Part shown: piece after piece, positions 49,660 through 58,530 of the stretch
Position numbering within the stretch: position 1 is the first letter of the stretch
Layout of the letters: every line of letters begins with the position of its first letter
Assembly: GCA_027257055.1 (NCBI GenBank)
Contig: JAPVLO010000138.1
Span: forward strand, 3,410,001-3,474,000
Length of the DNA: 64,000 nucleotides
DNA from: Cephalopachus bancanus
Taxonomy: Eukaryota > Chordata > Mammalia > Primates > Tarsiidae
Direction: 5' to 3'
Program-made: the position numbers and the translations under genes
Notes under the pieces: generated by a model
What the model was told of the DNA's origin: nothing
What the model saw: only the letters and a program-made list of their open reading frames with translations
The model's database searches: none

Positions 49660-50240
49660 ATATGGGTGGACCCCCCCAAAAAAATCAGAATTATCTTTTG
49701 GAGGTCTCCCTCTGGGTAAGTGTACTAGAAACCCATGGGCATCCGTGGACCAGCTAGCGTTGATGTGAGAGGCTGCGTTCACCTTCAGTAATTTTTTTTT
49801 TTTTTTTGAGATTTGTTCAACACATTTACCTATTTCGTGATGGGTAATTTACGAGTGCATCTGCCTACACCACGCTGAGAATTCAGCAGATTTTGACCGA
49901 AAACAGCATGACCCCCATGTCCCACCCTCCCTATTCACCTGATTTTACCCCGAGTGATTTTTTGTTTGTTTGTTTCTCAGATGAAAAAAGTCCCCAGAGA
50001 GAAACCTTTTGCTGATATGGAAGAGGTGAAACAAAACCCAGCAGAAGCACTAAAAGGGATCTACATCGACAAGTTCAGAAACTGTTTTGAGCAGTGAAAA
50101 AAGTTTCTTGAAAGGTGTATTGCATCAAATGGAGCATATCAAATGTATTGCATCACTTTGAAGGTGACTGAAGTTTAAACATGTAAGAATAAATATACAA
50201 TTTTTAATAAACAAACTCTGGTTTTGGGGAGTCCCCCCTG
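49660..50240 (+). mobile_element. Short mariner-derived element, copy C (transposase remnant)
   Basis: Third copy of the family at 20898-21486 and 27602-28190. Starts 'gggtggacccccccaaaaaaa' and ends 'tggttttggggagtcccccc'. The decayed plus frame carries 'ccaccctccctattcacctgattttaccccgagtg' (HPPYSPDFTPS, the motif around the third catalytic Asp) and DMEEVKQNPAEALKGIYI. A T-run of about 18 nt splits the coding part, and 'gtattgcatcaaatggagcatatcaaatgtattgcatcactttg' shows a small internal duplication. It lies beside an L1 3' end and inside a repeat-dense stretch. Confidence 0.82.
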
Positions 50241-50249
50241 TATGTTTTT

Positions 50250-50980
50250 CAGAGATAGTTACAAATCCAAAGATATATTAAAATACACTTATTTGAGAGG
50301 AGGTGCAAACTGTAGAAAGCAGAATGAGAATGGCAATGTGGGGAAATGAAAAAATAACAGCGAATAAAATGAAAGAAGAAGGAGGCCTTCCATGAATTGA
50401 TGTATACCGTGGACCAAGGAGATTGACTTACTGAAATCTTTGACTCTGATACCTCTTCAAAAAAAATTAAAACACAATATTTAAAAAAATTATGTATATT
50501 CAATCTACCAGAGTGACAAAAATTTAGAAAGGAAAGAATAATATTCGAAACTCCAGAGTCTTGGAGGAAATGATCACTTTCATGTGGTGGTGGTTGGAAT
50601 ATATACTAATGCAGCCTCTTTGAAGACCGAGCTTTCATTATCTTGAAACATTTTACAGCTTGTTTTGAGAATTGTCTTTTTTACCATAGCAAAGGCTGAG
50701 TAATGAATCATTCATCATCTTCAGGTACCTGTTCTTAACACAGGCAATGAACGAAGGTATTTATCGCAGTTTTATTTCAAAACCAAAATTTAGATGTAGT
50801 CAAATATTCACTAATGGACATGCTGTTAAATAAACTGAGATGCATATACATTATAATACTATGTAACAACAACAACAACAAAAATGTTGAACCACAAGTG
50901 GTGGTATGGATTAACATATGGTAATTGCAAAAGCAGCCAATCACCAAAACATGCATACAGTGTGACACCAGCTATGTTAA
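50250..50980 (+). repeat. old L1/HAL1 LINE fragment
   Basis: 'ttcaatctaccagagtgacaaaaatttagaaagg', 'ggaatatatactaatgcagcctctttgaa', 'tttatcgcagttttatttcaaaacc', 'gtcaaatattcactaatggacatgctgttaaataaactgagatgc' parallel L1 3' ORF2 sequence. Contains an (AAC)n stretch at 50865-50881. No open frame. Confidence 0.6.
50409..50583 (+). repeat. local duplication, unit 1
   Basis: About 175 bp starting 'gtggaccaaggagattgact' and ending 'gaggaaatgatcactttcat', repeated with roughly nine of ten bases identical (by eye) at 51751-51928. Flanks do not match, so the unit is bounded. It spans the start of the L1-like stretch. Confidence 0.85.
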
Positions 50981-50983
50981 AGC

Positions 50984-51750
50984 AACTAATTTAATACAAA
51001 ATGATTTCTATGCATACGTATGTAAATTAATGCAGCAGTGTAAGTGAATATTCATCAATTTGGAATTAGCAGCTATATATAAAATGTCAAATAGAACTTT
51101 AATTGTAAATTTCCAATGTGTCTTATTGTGTTTCACAGGCATGTATTCATGTATATTTTTGTACAATTAAGAAAATTATCTATTTTCTACCAATAATATC
51201 AGATATTATGAACTAAATCTTGTTCTGCACATTCTTTAATGGGATTTCTCAATTAAATAAATTTGAAAATTAATTCAAAGTAATTATTTTTCTGAGAAAT
51301 TCAAAGTATACATAGCACATTGCATTCTGGAAAATGCTCTGCAGTCAAACAATATTTTGAACTTTTGTGTAGTCAATGTTTCTGAAACTAACATTATCTT
51401 CTCCTCTAAAGAATCCCTAGTTACTATATTTCTCATAGACAATGATGTATTGCAAAAAATGGTAAATAGGAATAGAAGAAATTAAAGAATTGAAGAAAGC
51501 AAAGAAAAAAAAAAAAAAAAAAAAAAGGAGGTCTAATACTTAAAATGTTGCTATAATTTATAATTCAGTATGGAACTTTTGTCTGAGTTCCCTGTCCACA
51601 GAGTGAAAGACAGCTGTGTTACACTAGCTACTTTTTTCTTATAAAGAGAGGGAATGAACTCTGGGTAAACAAAGTTTTCCTTTACTGGAATCAGGAAAGA
51701 AATGCCAAATTTGGCAAATTACATGGCTACTGCTGAGTCATATGGTTAGT
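50984..51750. other. unique AT-rich DNA between duplication units
   Basis: AT-rich with an A-run at 51507-51527. No named repeat or coding frame. Confidence 0.4.
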
Positions 51751-51928
51751 GTGGACCAAGGAGATTGACTTACTGAAAACTTTGACTCCGATATCTCCTC
51801 AAAATAAATTAAAATACAATATTAAATAAATTGCATATAATTATTCAATCTACCAGAGTGACAAAAATTTAGAAAGGAATGAATAATATTTGGCACTCCA
51901 GAGTCTCGGAGGAAATGATCACTTTCAT
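51751..51928 (+). repeat. local duplication, unit 2
   Basis: Second copy of the 50409-50583 unit, same orientation, about 1.34 kb downstream. The L1-like sequence that continues after unit 1 is absent after unit 2, which suggests unit 2 is the derived copy. Confidence 0.85.
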
Positions 51929-52168
51929 CTGCAGCATTGTGATATTTTTTCAGATTTGAACATATAGTTAGATTACAATTTTACAAAATTGTTTTATTTA
52001 CCCAGAGAAACTGATTTTATTAACTTTTAATGATCAAATTAAGAAATCCTAAAATACTCAGAGGAATGGACAAGCACCACGCTTCTTATTTCTACACGCC
52101 GTAATACATGAGCACGACTCAGCGTCCATTCATTCACTAATCCAAAAGGGGCATTTTTCATCAAGTTG

Positions 52169-52925
52169 AGACAGGAGATAGCTAGAAAAAGGCTAGGCAG
52201 GCAGGCAGACAGGTGGGTCCTCTGGTAATAATGTAGTGAATTCCTGGCAGGCCTCCCAGGCTCAGCATTTGTAAACAAGTTCTCTGTGAGCCTCTCAAAC
52301 TAGAGCTTAAGTACTCATTGCTGGGATCAAAAAGCAACCAATTAGCTCACCATTAGGCTGATTGGTCCTTAATACTGACCAATCAGAACAGCTACAGCTC
52401 ACAGTGCTAGCCAATCAGCTTGGACTTAGAGCTATACAAGCACCAGGCTTTTGGTCCCAGAAGGGCAACCCCTTTGGGTCCCCTCCCTCTGCGGGAGCTT
52501 CTCTGTCCTCTCAATAAATCCTGTTTTCTCACATTCCAGCTGTCTGTGTCACTCATTCTTCCTGGGCATGAGACTAGAACCTCAACCCTGAAGAGTGGTG
52601 ACCTGAAGAGCTGCAGAAGATTATCAGGGCCAAGAGACATGCACCCCAGAGGCTGGCTTGCCAGCCTACGGAGCTGGCTGAATCAGGAAAGCTGCTAGAA
52701 TAAGGCAATAAGGCAAGACTCCGAAGCTGAGACACTCTGGGGGCTAGGCTTGCCAGCCCACTGAACCAGCAACACTTTCAGGGCTTGACTTGCCAGTCCA
52801 TTAGAGCTGATGCTTCTGGGGCCAGGCTTACCAGCTCTCCAGACTACCCTCTCTGACCCACTGAGCTGACACTCTCGACCTAAAAAATCCACATCAAAGC
52901 TATCTGCATCAGGTTTTGTGTTAGA
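52169..52925 (+). repeat. ERV1-like solo LTR
   Basis: The stretch has promoter-like layout. Four CCAAT/ATTGG boxes lie at about 52337, 52361, 52379 and 52411, a weak TATA-like 'gctatacaag' at 52431, then 'gtcccctccctctgcgggagc' and a polyadenylation signal AATAAA at 52513 followed by 'tcctgttttctcacattcc'. This resembles the U3-R-U5 order of gammaretrovirus-type LTRs such as the LTR12 class. The U5-side part contains degenerate tandem repeats with 'ggcttgccagcc' (52660-52870). No internal retroviral sequence is seen on either side, so it appears to be a solo LTR. Exact family and ends are uncertain. Confidence 0.65.
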
Positions 52926-53294
52926 AAGGCTTGGAGCTGATGTCCTATTTTGATTGCTCCTCGACTATGAATCTCTCAGTGTAAGTACTAAGTCACCAGA
53001 AATGAGTCAGAAACATGAGGAAGTTCCTGAGACGAAGGAAGCTCTAGTCACTCAAAACTAGCAAATTCTGAGAGCTTGTGTTTAGAAGATGCTATGAAGC
53101 AAATCATACAGCAACTTAAAAGAACAAATTATTTTGTTTTTGAAGACGAAAGAAAGAGGAGAGGGATTATATTCGAGGCTCAAGTGATAATCTCTATTGC
53201 AAAATAATTTTCTTTCTGCTAGTCCTACCTCTTAAAATATAGAATTTGGCAGAGTCATCTGCTTTATTGATCATAATATTATTGATATTCATAA
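52926..53294. other. unique DNA, no feature seen
   Basis: About 0.37 kb; no named repeat or coding frame. Confidence 0.35.
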
Positions 53295-53480
53295 GCATTA
53301 CTATGACATGCTTTCTATGGGCCAGACACTTTCTGTGTACCTCTGGGCAAAGTGCTATCTTTACCTCCACTTTACAGTGAAGAAGTTGATATTCAGAGAG
53401 ACTAGGTATTATCACCAAGTCACGGAAATGATGAAATGGTTGCAACTGACTCCAGAGCTCAAGCATTTGACTCAACCTTT
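53295..53480 (-). repeat. MIR SINE
   Basis: 'gctttctatgggccagacac', 'tctttacctccactttacagtgaagaag', 'tcagagagactaggtatta', 'accaagtcacggaaatga', 'actgactccagagctcaagc' follow the reverse-complement MIR consensus in order. The ORFs across it on both strands are not genes. Confidence 0.75.
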
Positions 53481-54135
53481 TCACTTAAATCCGTGCTTTC
53501 AAATAATAATCCAGCAATATCACAACACTAAGATGCTACTACTAGAAATAGCTTCCACAAAGTCAACCTTGTACAAAACAATGTCAACTCACTTCCACTG
53601 GCTATCAGTGAGATTGGTCGTATGTGATAAGACTCTGAGTTTTGGAGAAAAGATAAGGAAGTGGAAGATGGCTTTGCTATGGCAATCTTGACATCACCCA
53701 AATATTGCTTTGACCCCTTCTGGCGTCTTAGAGCTCAACTTTCCCCTGACTTTGAGGGGATGAAAAGTCTTGGCCTCATCTTCTCTACCTGGTATCTGCT
53801 TTGCTTTCTCCCCTCATTTGTTCCAGATAGTAAGATACCTTGTAAGATCATGGCCAATTTCAGCACTAATTTTAGATGGAATTCAGTGTCTCAAATGTGG
53901 CATTTACTGTTTTTCTGTAACTGGTAATTTTCCCATAGACTCCTGGGGACTGACTATCCTGTCATCTGGTATTGCCTTAGGAAATGATAAACTATTTTTC
54001 CCCCAACCACTAAGGCAACAGGAAAATATTTGTTGGCACCTTCCTTTGAAAGTCACTAAAGAAATGCAAATGAGAATTGAAAACAACACCACCATCAACA
54101 AAACCACCTTAGGCTATAAAAATTACAAAGGTTTA

Positions 54136-54138
<3 letters not shown>
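53481..54138. other. unique DNA, no gene seen
   Basis: Overlapping plus-strand ORFs (53308-53691, 53661-53927, 53770-54216) have no recognisable domain, and the last runs into a GT microsatellite. Confidence 0.4.

Positions 54139-54186
<48 letters not shown>
54139..54186. repeat. (GT)n microsatellite
   Basis: Pure GT run of about 48 bp, followed by a T-run; the Cys-Val ORFs here are artefacts. Confidence 0.98.
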
Positions 54187-54188
<2 letters not shown>

Positions 54189-54859
54189 TTTTTTTTATTT
54201 TTTTCTCCCCTGGTGAACAGTTGTTAACCACAAAAAACTACATATATCTTAAGTGGTTTATTTTCAAATATTCATCTGGTTCAGTTGATTTATGTAATTA
54301 TTTTCCTCCTTTTGGCATTTGCTCTATAACAATGCATGGATAATTGCATCCATGAAGACTCCAGCAGTGCTATAATAAGTATACAAAAATAAAGATGATT
54401 TTTCAATGGAATAAAGCAATCCTAAGGATTACATAAGAACTCTATAATCAATATTGTACAATTTTTTAATGTGGCACAGAAATGAGAGAAAAAACTCTTG
54501 TCAAAAACAAGACACATGAAAGGCTGTTTTGTTCTTTCTTTGGTAAAAATACTTTCTACGATTAGAGAGGAGTAAAAATATTGACTGATTTCTCTAGGCT
54601 ATATTCTGATCACTTGGTATTTTATATGCAGAACAATGCTTGGCAAATAGTAGAAAGTCTAATCAATCAATATTGTTATAGCTAATTGAATATCTACACA
54701 ATAAGTATATAATTCTATGCCTAGAAGTAAGCTAAGCAAAGTGCTATCTATATTTTTCTAAATATTCCCTAGGTTTTCTATCATAAGCATATAATTTTTC
54801 TTTAAGAAGTAGAATTAGCTTTAGAATCAGAATGAATGCAATCAAATTTCTCTCCATTA
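54187..54859. other. unique AT-rich DNA; possible MIR remnant at 54600-54670
   Basis: 'gcagaacaatgcttggcaaatagtagaaagtctaatcaatc' resembles a MIR 3' end, but the match is weak. Otherwise no feature seen. Confidence 0.35.
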
Positions 54860-55160
54860 TGTTTTGCTTTCTAATATCTACTCTTCTTTCAGGATTCAAT
54901 TCTAGCATTTTTGCTTCTAAAAGACATTCGTTCACTACTTCCTCATCCCTTTTCTAATTAAATTGAGTGTTTCCTCTTTTGCAGTCTTATGATTCTTATC
55001 AAATTAATATCAACAAACTTTATTATAGCTGTTAGTGTATACCTGTCCCCTTTTCCTACAAACCTCATAAGTGCATTCGTAAGTACTTTCTCCACCCCTC
55101 CTTGTATAGCTCTTTGCATGTAGTGCTAGAGAAACACTGTCATCAGAATATAGCAATCAG
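54860..55160 (+). repeat. L2 LINE fragment, 3' part
   Basis: 'tttcaggattcaattctagcat', 'ctcatcccttttctaattaaattgagtgtttcctctttt', 'tattatagctgttagtgtat', 'acctgtccccttttcctac' and 'cttgtatagctctttgcatgtagtgctagag' follow the L2 3' consensus order. Old and diverged. Confidence 0.7.
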
Positions 55161-55425
55161 TAGCTTGGTAATGCTATAATGACATTAACAACACTGTGCT
55201 GATGTTGAAGGTCATGTCCCCTAACTTTGAAATAACATGGATTACTTTTCATTATATGCAAAACCATAAGGGGCCAGTCAAATAACAATGAGTATATACT
55301 TTTATGGTTATGTAACTTGTACATAAAATTTTTCCAGTGTTATAAGTCAGTTTTTCATGTTAAGACATCAAATTTCAAAAAAAGTTTAGGTTTCTTAATG
55401 GCAGAAGCTTCGCCAGACATTTTGC
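55161..55425. other. unique AT-rich DNA, no feature seen
   Basis: No named repeat or coding frame. Confidence 0.35.
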
Positions 55426-55745
55426 AAGACCTAATTTTTTTTTTTTTTTTTTTTTTTTGAGTTGGAGTCTCACTCTGTTGCCCAGACCGGAGTGCTGTGG
55501 CCGCTCCTGGCTACCGCAGCCTCACGCTGTGGGCTCCGGCGATCCTTCAGCCTCAGCCTTCCAAGTAGCTGGAACTATAGGCATGCATTACCATGCCCGG
55601 CTAATTTTTTTTTTTTTTTGTAGAGTTGAAGGCTCGCCAAGTTGCCCAGGCGGGTCTTGAACCCACAGACTCAGGCAATCCACTCACCTCAGCCTCTCAA
55701 AACACTGGGATTACAGGCTGAACCACCGAGCCCAGAAAGACCTAA
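55426..55745 (-). repeat. Alu SINE, tarsier-type
   Basis: Reverse-complement dimeric Alu from the T-run at about 55435-55459 to 'ccgagccc' near 55733. Contains a second T-run in the middle (55605-55619) in place of the A-rich linker. Flanked by aagacctaa at 55426-55434 and 55737-55745. ACTTGG block is present ('cgccaagttgccc'). Confidence 0.94.
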
Positions 55746-56658
55746 ATTTTAAATGTCACTTTTTGAGTATTTTTCAAAATTAAGTTTTCTCAGATGCCAG
55801 TGAATGCATGTCAACCTTCAGTAACAGGTTTCTCTCATAAGTGTATCAATGAGTATGCCCCTTTCTCATCTTTCGTAGGCATATTTGCAAGTGCTTTATC
55901 TCCTTCAGACCACTAAATAGTCGCTCATGGAAAGGTCATATTAAGTCAGTAACTTTTACTTCAAAATAGTGTGTGATTTGATGCAACTACATTTTCCCAA
56001 CAGGTCAAATAGGATTTTCCTGTTAAAACTTTTATTTAAGTGTCTGCATGGGTAATATATTATTGTACACGAAATAGAGACCCAAGAGAATCTTAGATTA
56101 CGACAATTCTCAGTCAACTCTATGTAAGTGTTGCAAAGAGGTTGTAAGTGAATGTGTATGATGACAATAAATATTTCTGGACCGCTCATGAGCAGAAACA
56201 GGAACAAATAAAATATTCCACATCTTGGTGAAACCTTGCAATAACTCTGACTCCTGTCACAACATTTTTTTTCCTTTTAGATTTGAATGAAGGATACACA
56301 GTATAAAATGTAAAAATCCAAATGAAAGAATAGCTCTCTATGAACAAAGTACATTTCAATGTGAACTTGCAGAAAAATTAAGTTAACAAATTGTGGTGTC
56401 TGGAAACTAACCATGTATCCATAGTTGAGAAAATTAACATTGTAAAGACAGCAATTCTACAAACATTTAGATATAAATGAGCAGCAAACTCAGTACAAAA
56501 ATGCCAGCAGGTTTGTGGGGGCTTCTTAATAAATTCAGTCTATAACTTAAAGGAACAGATTTACCAATGGAAATATTATAGTTGGAAAAATATATAGTAA
56601 AATGGTGATATTTCCCCCTTCTGCAATATATGCATGCATATATTAGTATATGTATATA
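55746..56658. other. unique AT-rich DNA, no gene seen
   Basis: About 0.9 kb; the minus ORF 55956-56207 has no recognisable domain. Confidence 0.4.
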
Positions 56659-56859
56659 CAGAGGTTGCCAAAAGATTTATACACATTTAGGAAAGGAAAA
56701 TTGTAGATGTATTAAAATTGTAGATGAATGCAAGTCACATTTGACTTCTGCAATTATAAGATTTGCTCGAAGTGGTTACCATCAGCATCCAGACACTTCT
56801 GACTACAACAAGCCAAACGATACCTCTTAAAATGCATATACATTTTTTAGCATCCCTGG
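56659..56859 (-). mobile_element. Mariner MITE with transposase C-terminal relic
   Basis: A 201-bp element bounded by TA on both sides. Its ends are inverted repeats of about 30 bp: 'cagaggttgccaaaag' on the left and, reverse-complemented, 'ccagggatgctaaaaaat' on the right, both continuing into TATA-rich sequence. The minus strand of its core reads CLDADGNHFEQIL, similar to the C-terminal 'C.DADG.HFE' signature of mariner-type transposases (from memory). It looks like an internal-deletion derivative of a full mariner, separate from the family at 20898/27602/49660 and the one at 46302. Confidence 0.78.
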
Positions 56860-57094
56860 TATATTAAGGTCCCAATAATTAAAACATGGTTGTATTGGTA
56901 TAGATAAAGGTAAGTAGACTGATGTAGCAGGTAGGTGAGAGAATGGAAGATATATGTACATCCATAAATCAAAAAAATTAAGATCTGGCATACAGAATAC
57001 ATTTATATGTGTCAATAAGAAATAGACAAGAAAGTTAATTCATTCATATTAATGAGCAGATGTGCTTGACTGGTTCAGAACCTTTGAACATGCT
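56860..57094. other. unique AT-rich DNA, no feature seen
   Basis: No named repeat or coding frame. Confidence 0.3.
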
Positions 57095-57580
57095 TAAAAA
57101 TATTAATTAATTGACTCCTTGTGACAAACCTATGAGGTACAAAATATCATTTGGTCCGTTGAAAGGAGCCAGGCTCCGTGGCTCAGCCTGTAATCCCACG
57201 CCTTTGGGAGGCTGAGGTGAGTGGATTGCCTGAGCCGGCAGGTTCAAGACCCTCCTGAGCAGCGAGACCTCATCTCTACAATCAATCAAAAAATCAGCTG
57301 GGCGTGGTAGCGCGCGCCTGTAATTCTGGCTACTCGGAAGGCTGAGGCGAAAGGATCGCCAGAGCCCAGCAGATCGAGGCTGCGGTGGCCAGGAGCGGCC
57401 ACTGCACTCCAGTCTGCGCGACAGAGTGAGACTCCAACTCAAAAAGAAAAAAAAAAAAAAAGAAATGAAGATGTAAGGAATTAAGTTTGCTGTCCAAAGT
57501 TGACAGTTTGTTAAGTGGTAGAGCTGGGATTTGAATCCAGGTAAGACTCTAGAATCGGAATGCTATTCCTTAATAGGAAA
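57095..57580 (-). repeat. MIR SINE split by an Alu
   Basis: Left part 57095-57167 ('ttgtgacaaacctatgaggtac') and right part 57462-57580 ('gtggtagagctgggatttgaatccagg') are successive parts of the reverse-complement MIR consensus. The Alu at 57168-57461 lies between them, so the MIR is the older insertion. Confidence 0.7.
57168..57461 (+). repeat. Alu SINE, tarsier-type, linker-deletion subtype
   Basis: 'gccaggctccgtggctcagcc', 'cccacgcctttgggagg', 'cctgagcagcgagacctcatc' (ACTTGG absent), 'gcggtggccaggagcggccactgc'. A-tail with a G interruption at about 57446. Together with 10759-11064 and 44841-45150 it forms the linker-deletion group. Confidence 0.95.
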
Positions 57581-58429
57581 ACCAAGAGAAAAATGAGCAA
57601 AGGATATAGATAAGTACTTACAGAGTAGAGCACCTTAAAAACTAAAGAGACACTGACTGATTTCTCCTCCAAATATTTAGCCATGAGCTAGTTCTACAGG
57701 AGGAACTGCAAGCTCTCCCAATGCCAAAGTCCCTGGTGCCCAAACTCCACAAGTTGCTTCACTTCTGAGGTCAGGATGTTTTTCTCTCATTGGCAGAGTC
57801 AGCTCTCCCACTGGAAAATAAGGCCTTCTAATTCTCACTCTTTGATGCTTTTGCTCCAATTTGGCAGCTATGAATCGCATAACTTAAAACAAACTAGGCA
57901 AACATTATGTGCCCATGGACCAACTTGAGTCTGAAACATGTCCCTGGTTCCATAAAGAAGCCGAAAATGGAATCTGATTGCCATAGACATCATGGGGTAT
58001 GGATCTGCTCTGTTCTCTGTGGAGCAGACAGCAACACATACAGTTTATTGACAATATCTGTCAGGCACTGAAATTTACCAACATTATAAAATGTATCAGT
58101 AGAATTCTGTTTAAGTCTGCTACTGCCCTGGGTCTTTCAGCGTGGCATTTGGTTGTTTATACCACTTTCATTCACCGACAGCAAATACACTGAGCAATGA
58201 AATGACCCTCTCAAAGACTGTCTGTAACAACTTCTCCAGCAATGACTTTGACAGACCACCATTTCAGCTATCCTTGGCTAATTGAACTCTTGAACAACCG
58301 AGCACAGTTTTACTTTGCAAGGACTTTCTACTGGGTGAAGTTCCTTGGCATAGAAAATGAAGGACAGTTCATGTGATAATTTAGGATCCTTGTGTTTCTA
58401 TACTATAATGTGATGTTTGTATTTGTTTA
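57581..58429. other. unassigned DNA, no gene seen
   Basis: Minus ORF 57677-57880 and plus ORF 57999-58193 have no recognisable domain. Composition is slightly GC-richer than average; an old unrecognised repeat is possible. Confidence 0.35.
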
Positions 58430-58530
58430 ACACAAATAGAGCAGGCTATACCTACTATTCTGTGTCTTGGTCTTTTCACTTTGCAAATCTTGGAGATCTT
58501 TCCGTTTCGGTTCACAAAATTATTTCTGTT
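58430..58530 (-). repeat. old L1 LINE fragment
   Basis: 'aaatagagcaggctatacctactattctgtgtcttggtcttttcactttgc' and 'cttggagatctttccg' match the reverse complement of a common old L1 segment (sense: 'gatctccaagatatattg...tgaaaaaagcaaggtgcagaa'). Confidence 0.55.

Noticed and set aside
53308..53691. 127-residue plus ORF
   Set aside because: Its start is in a MIR repeat and no protein family fits.
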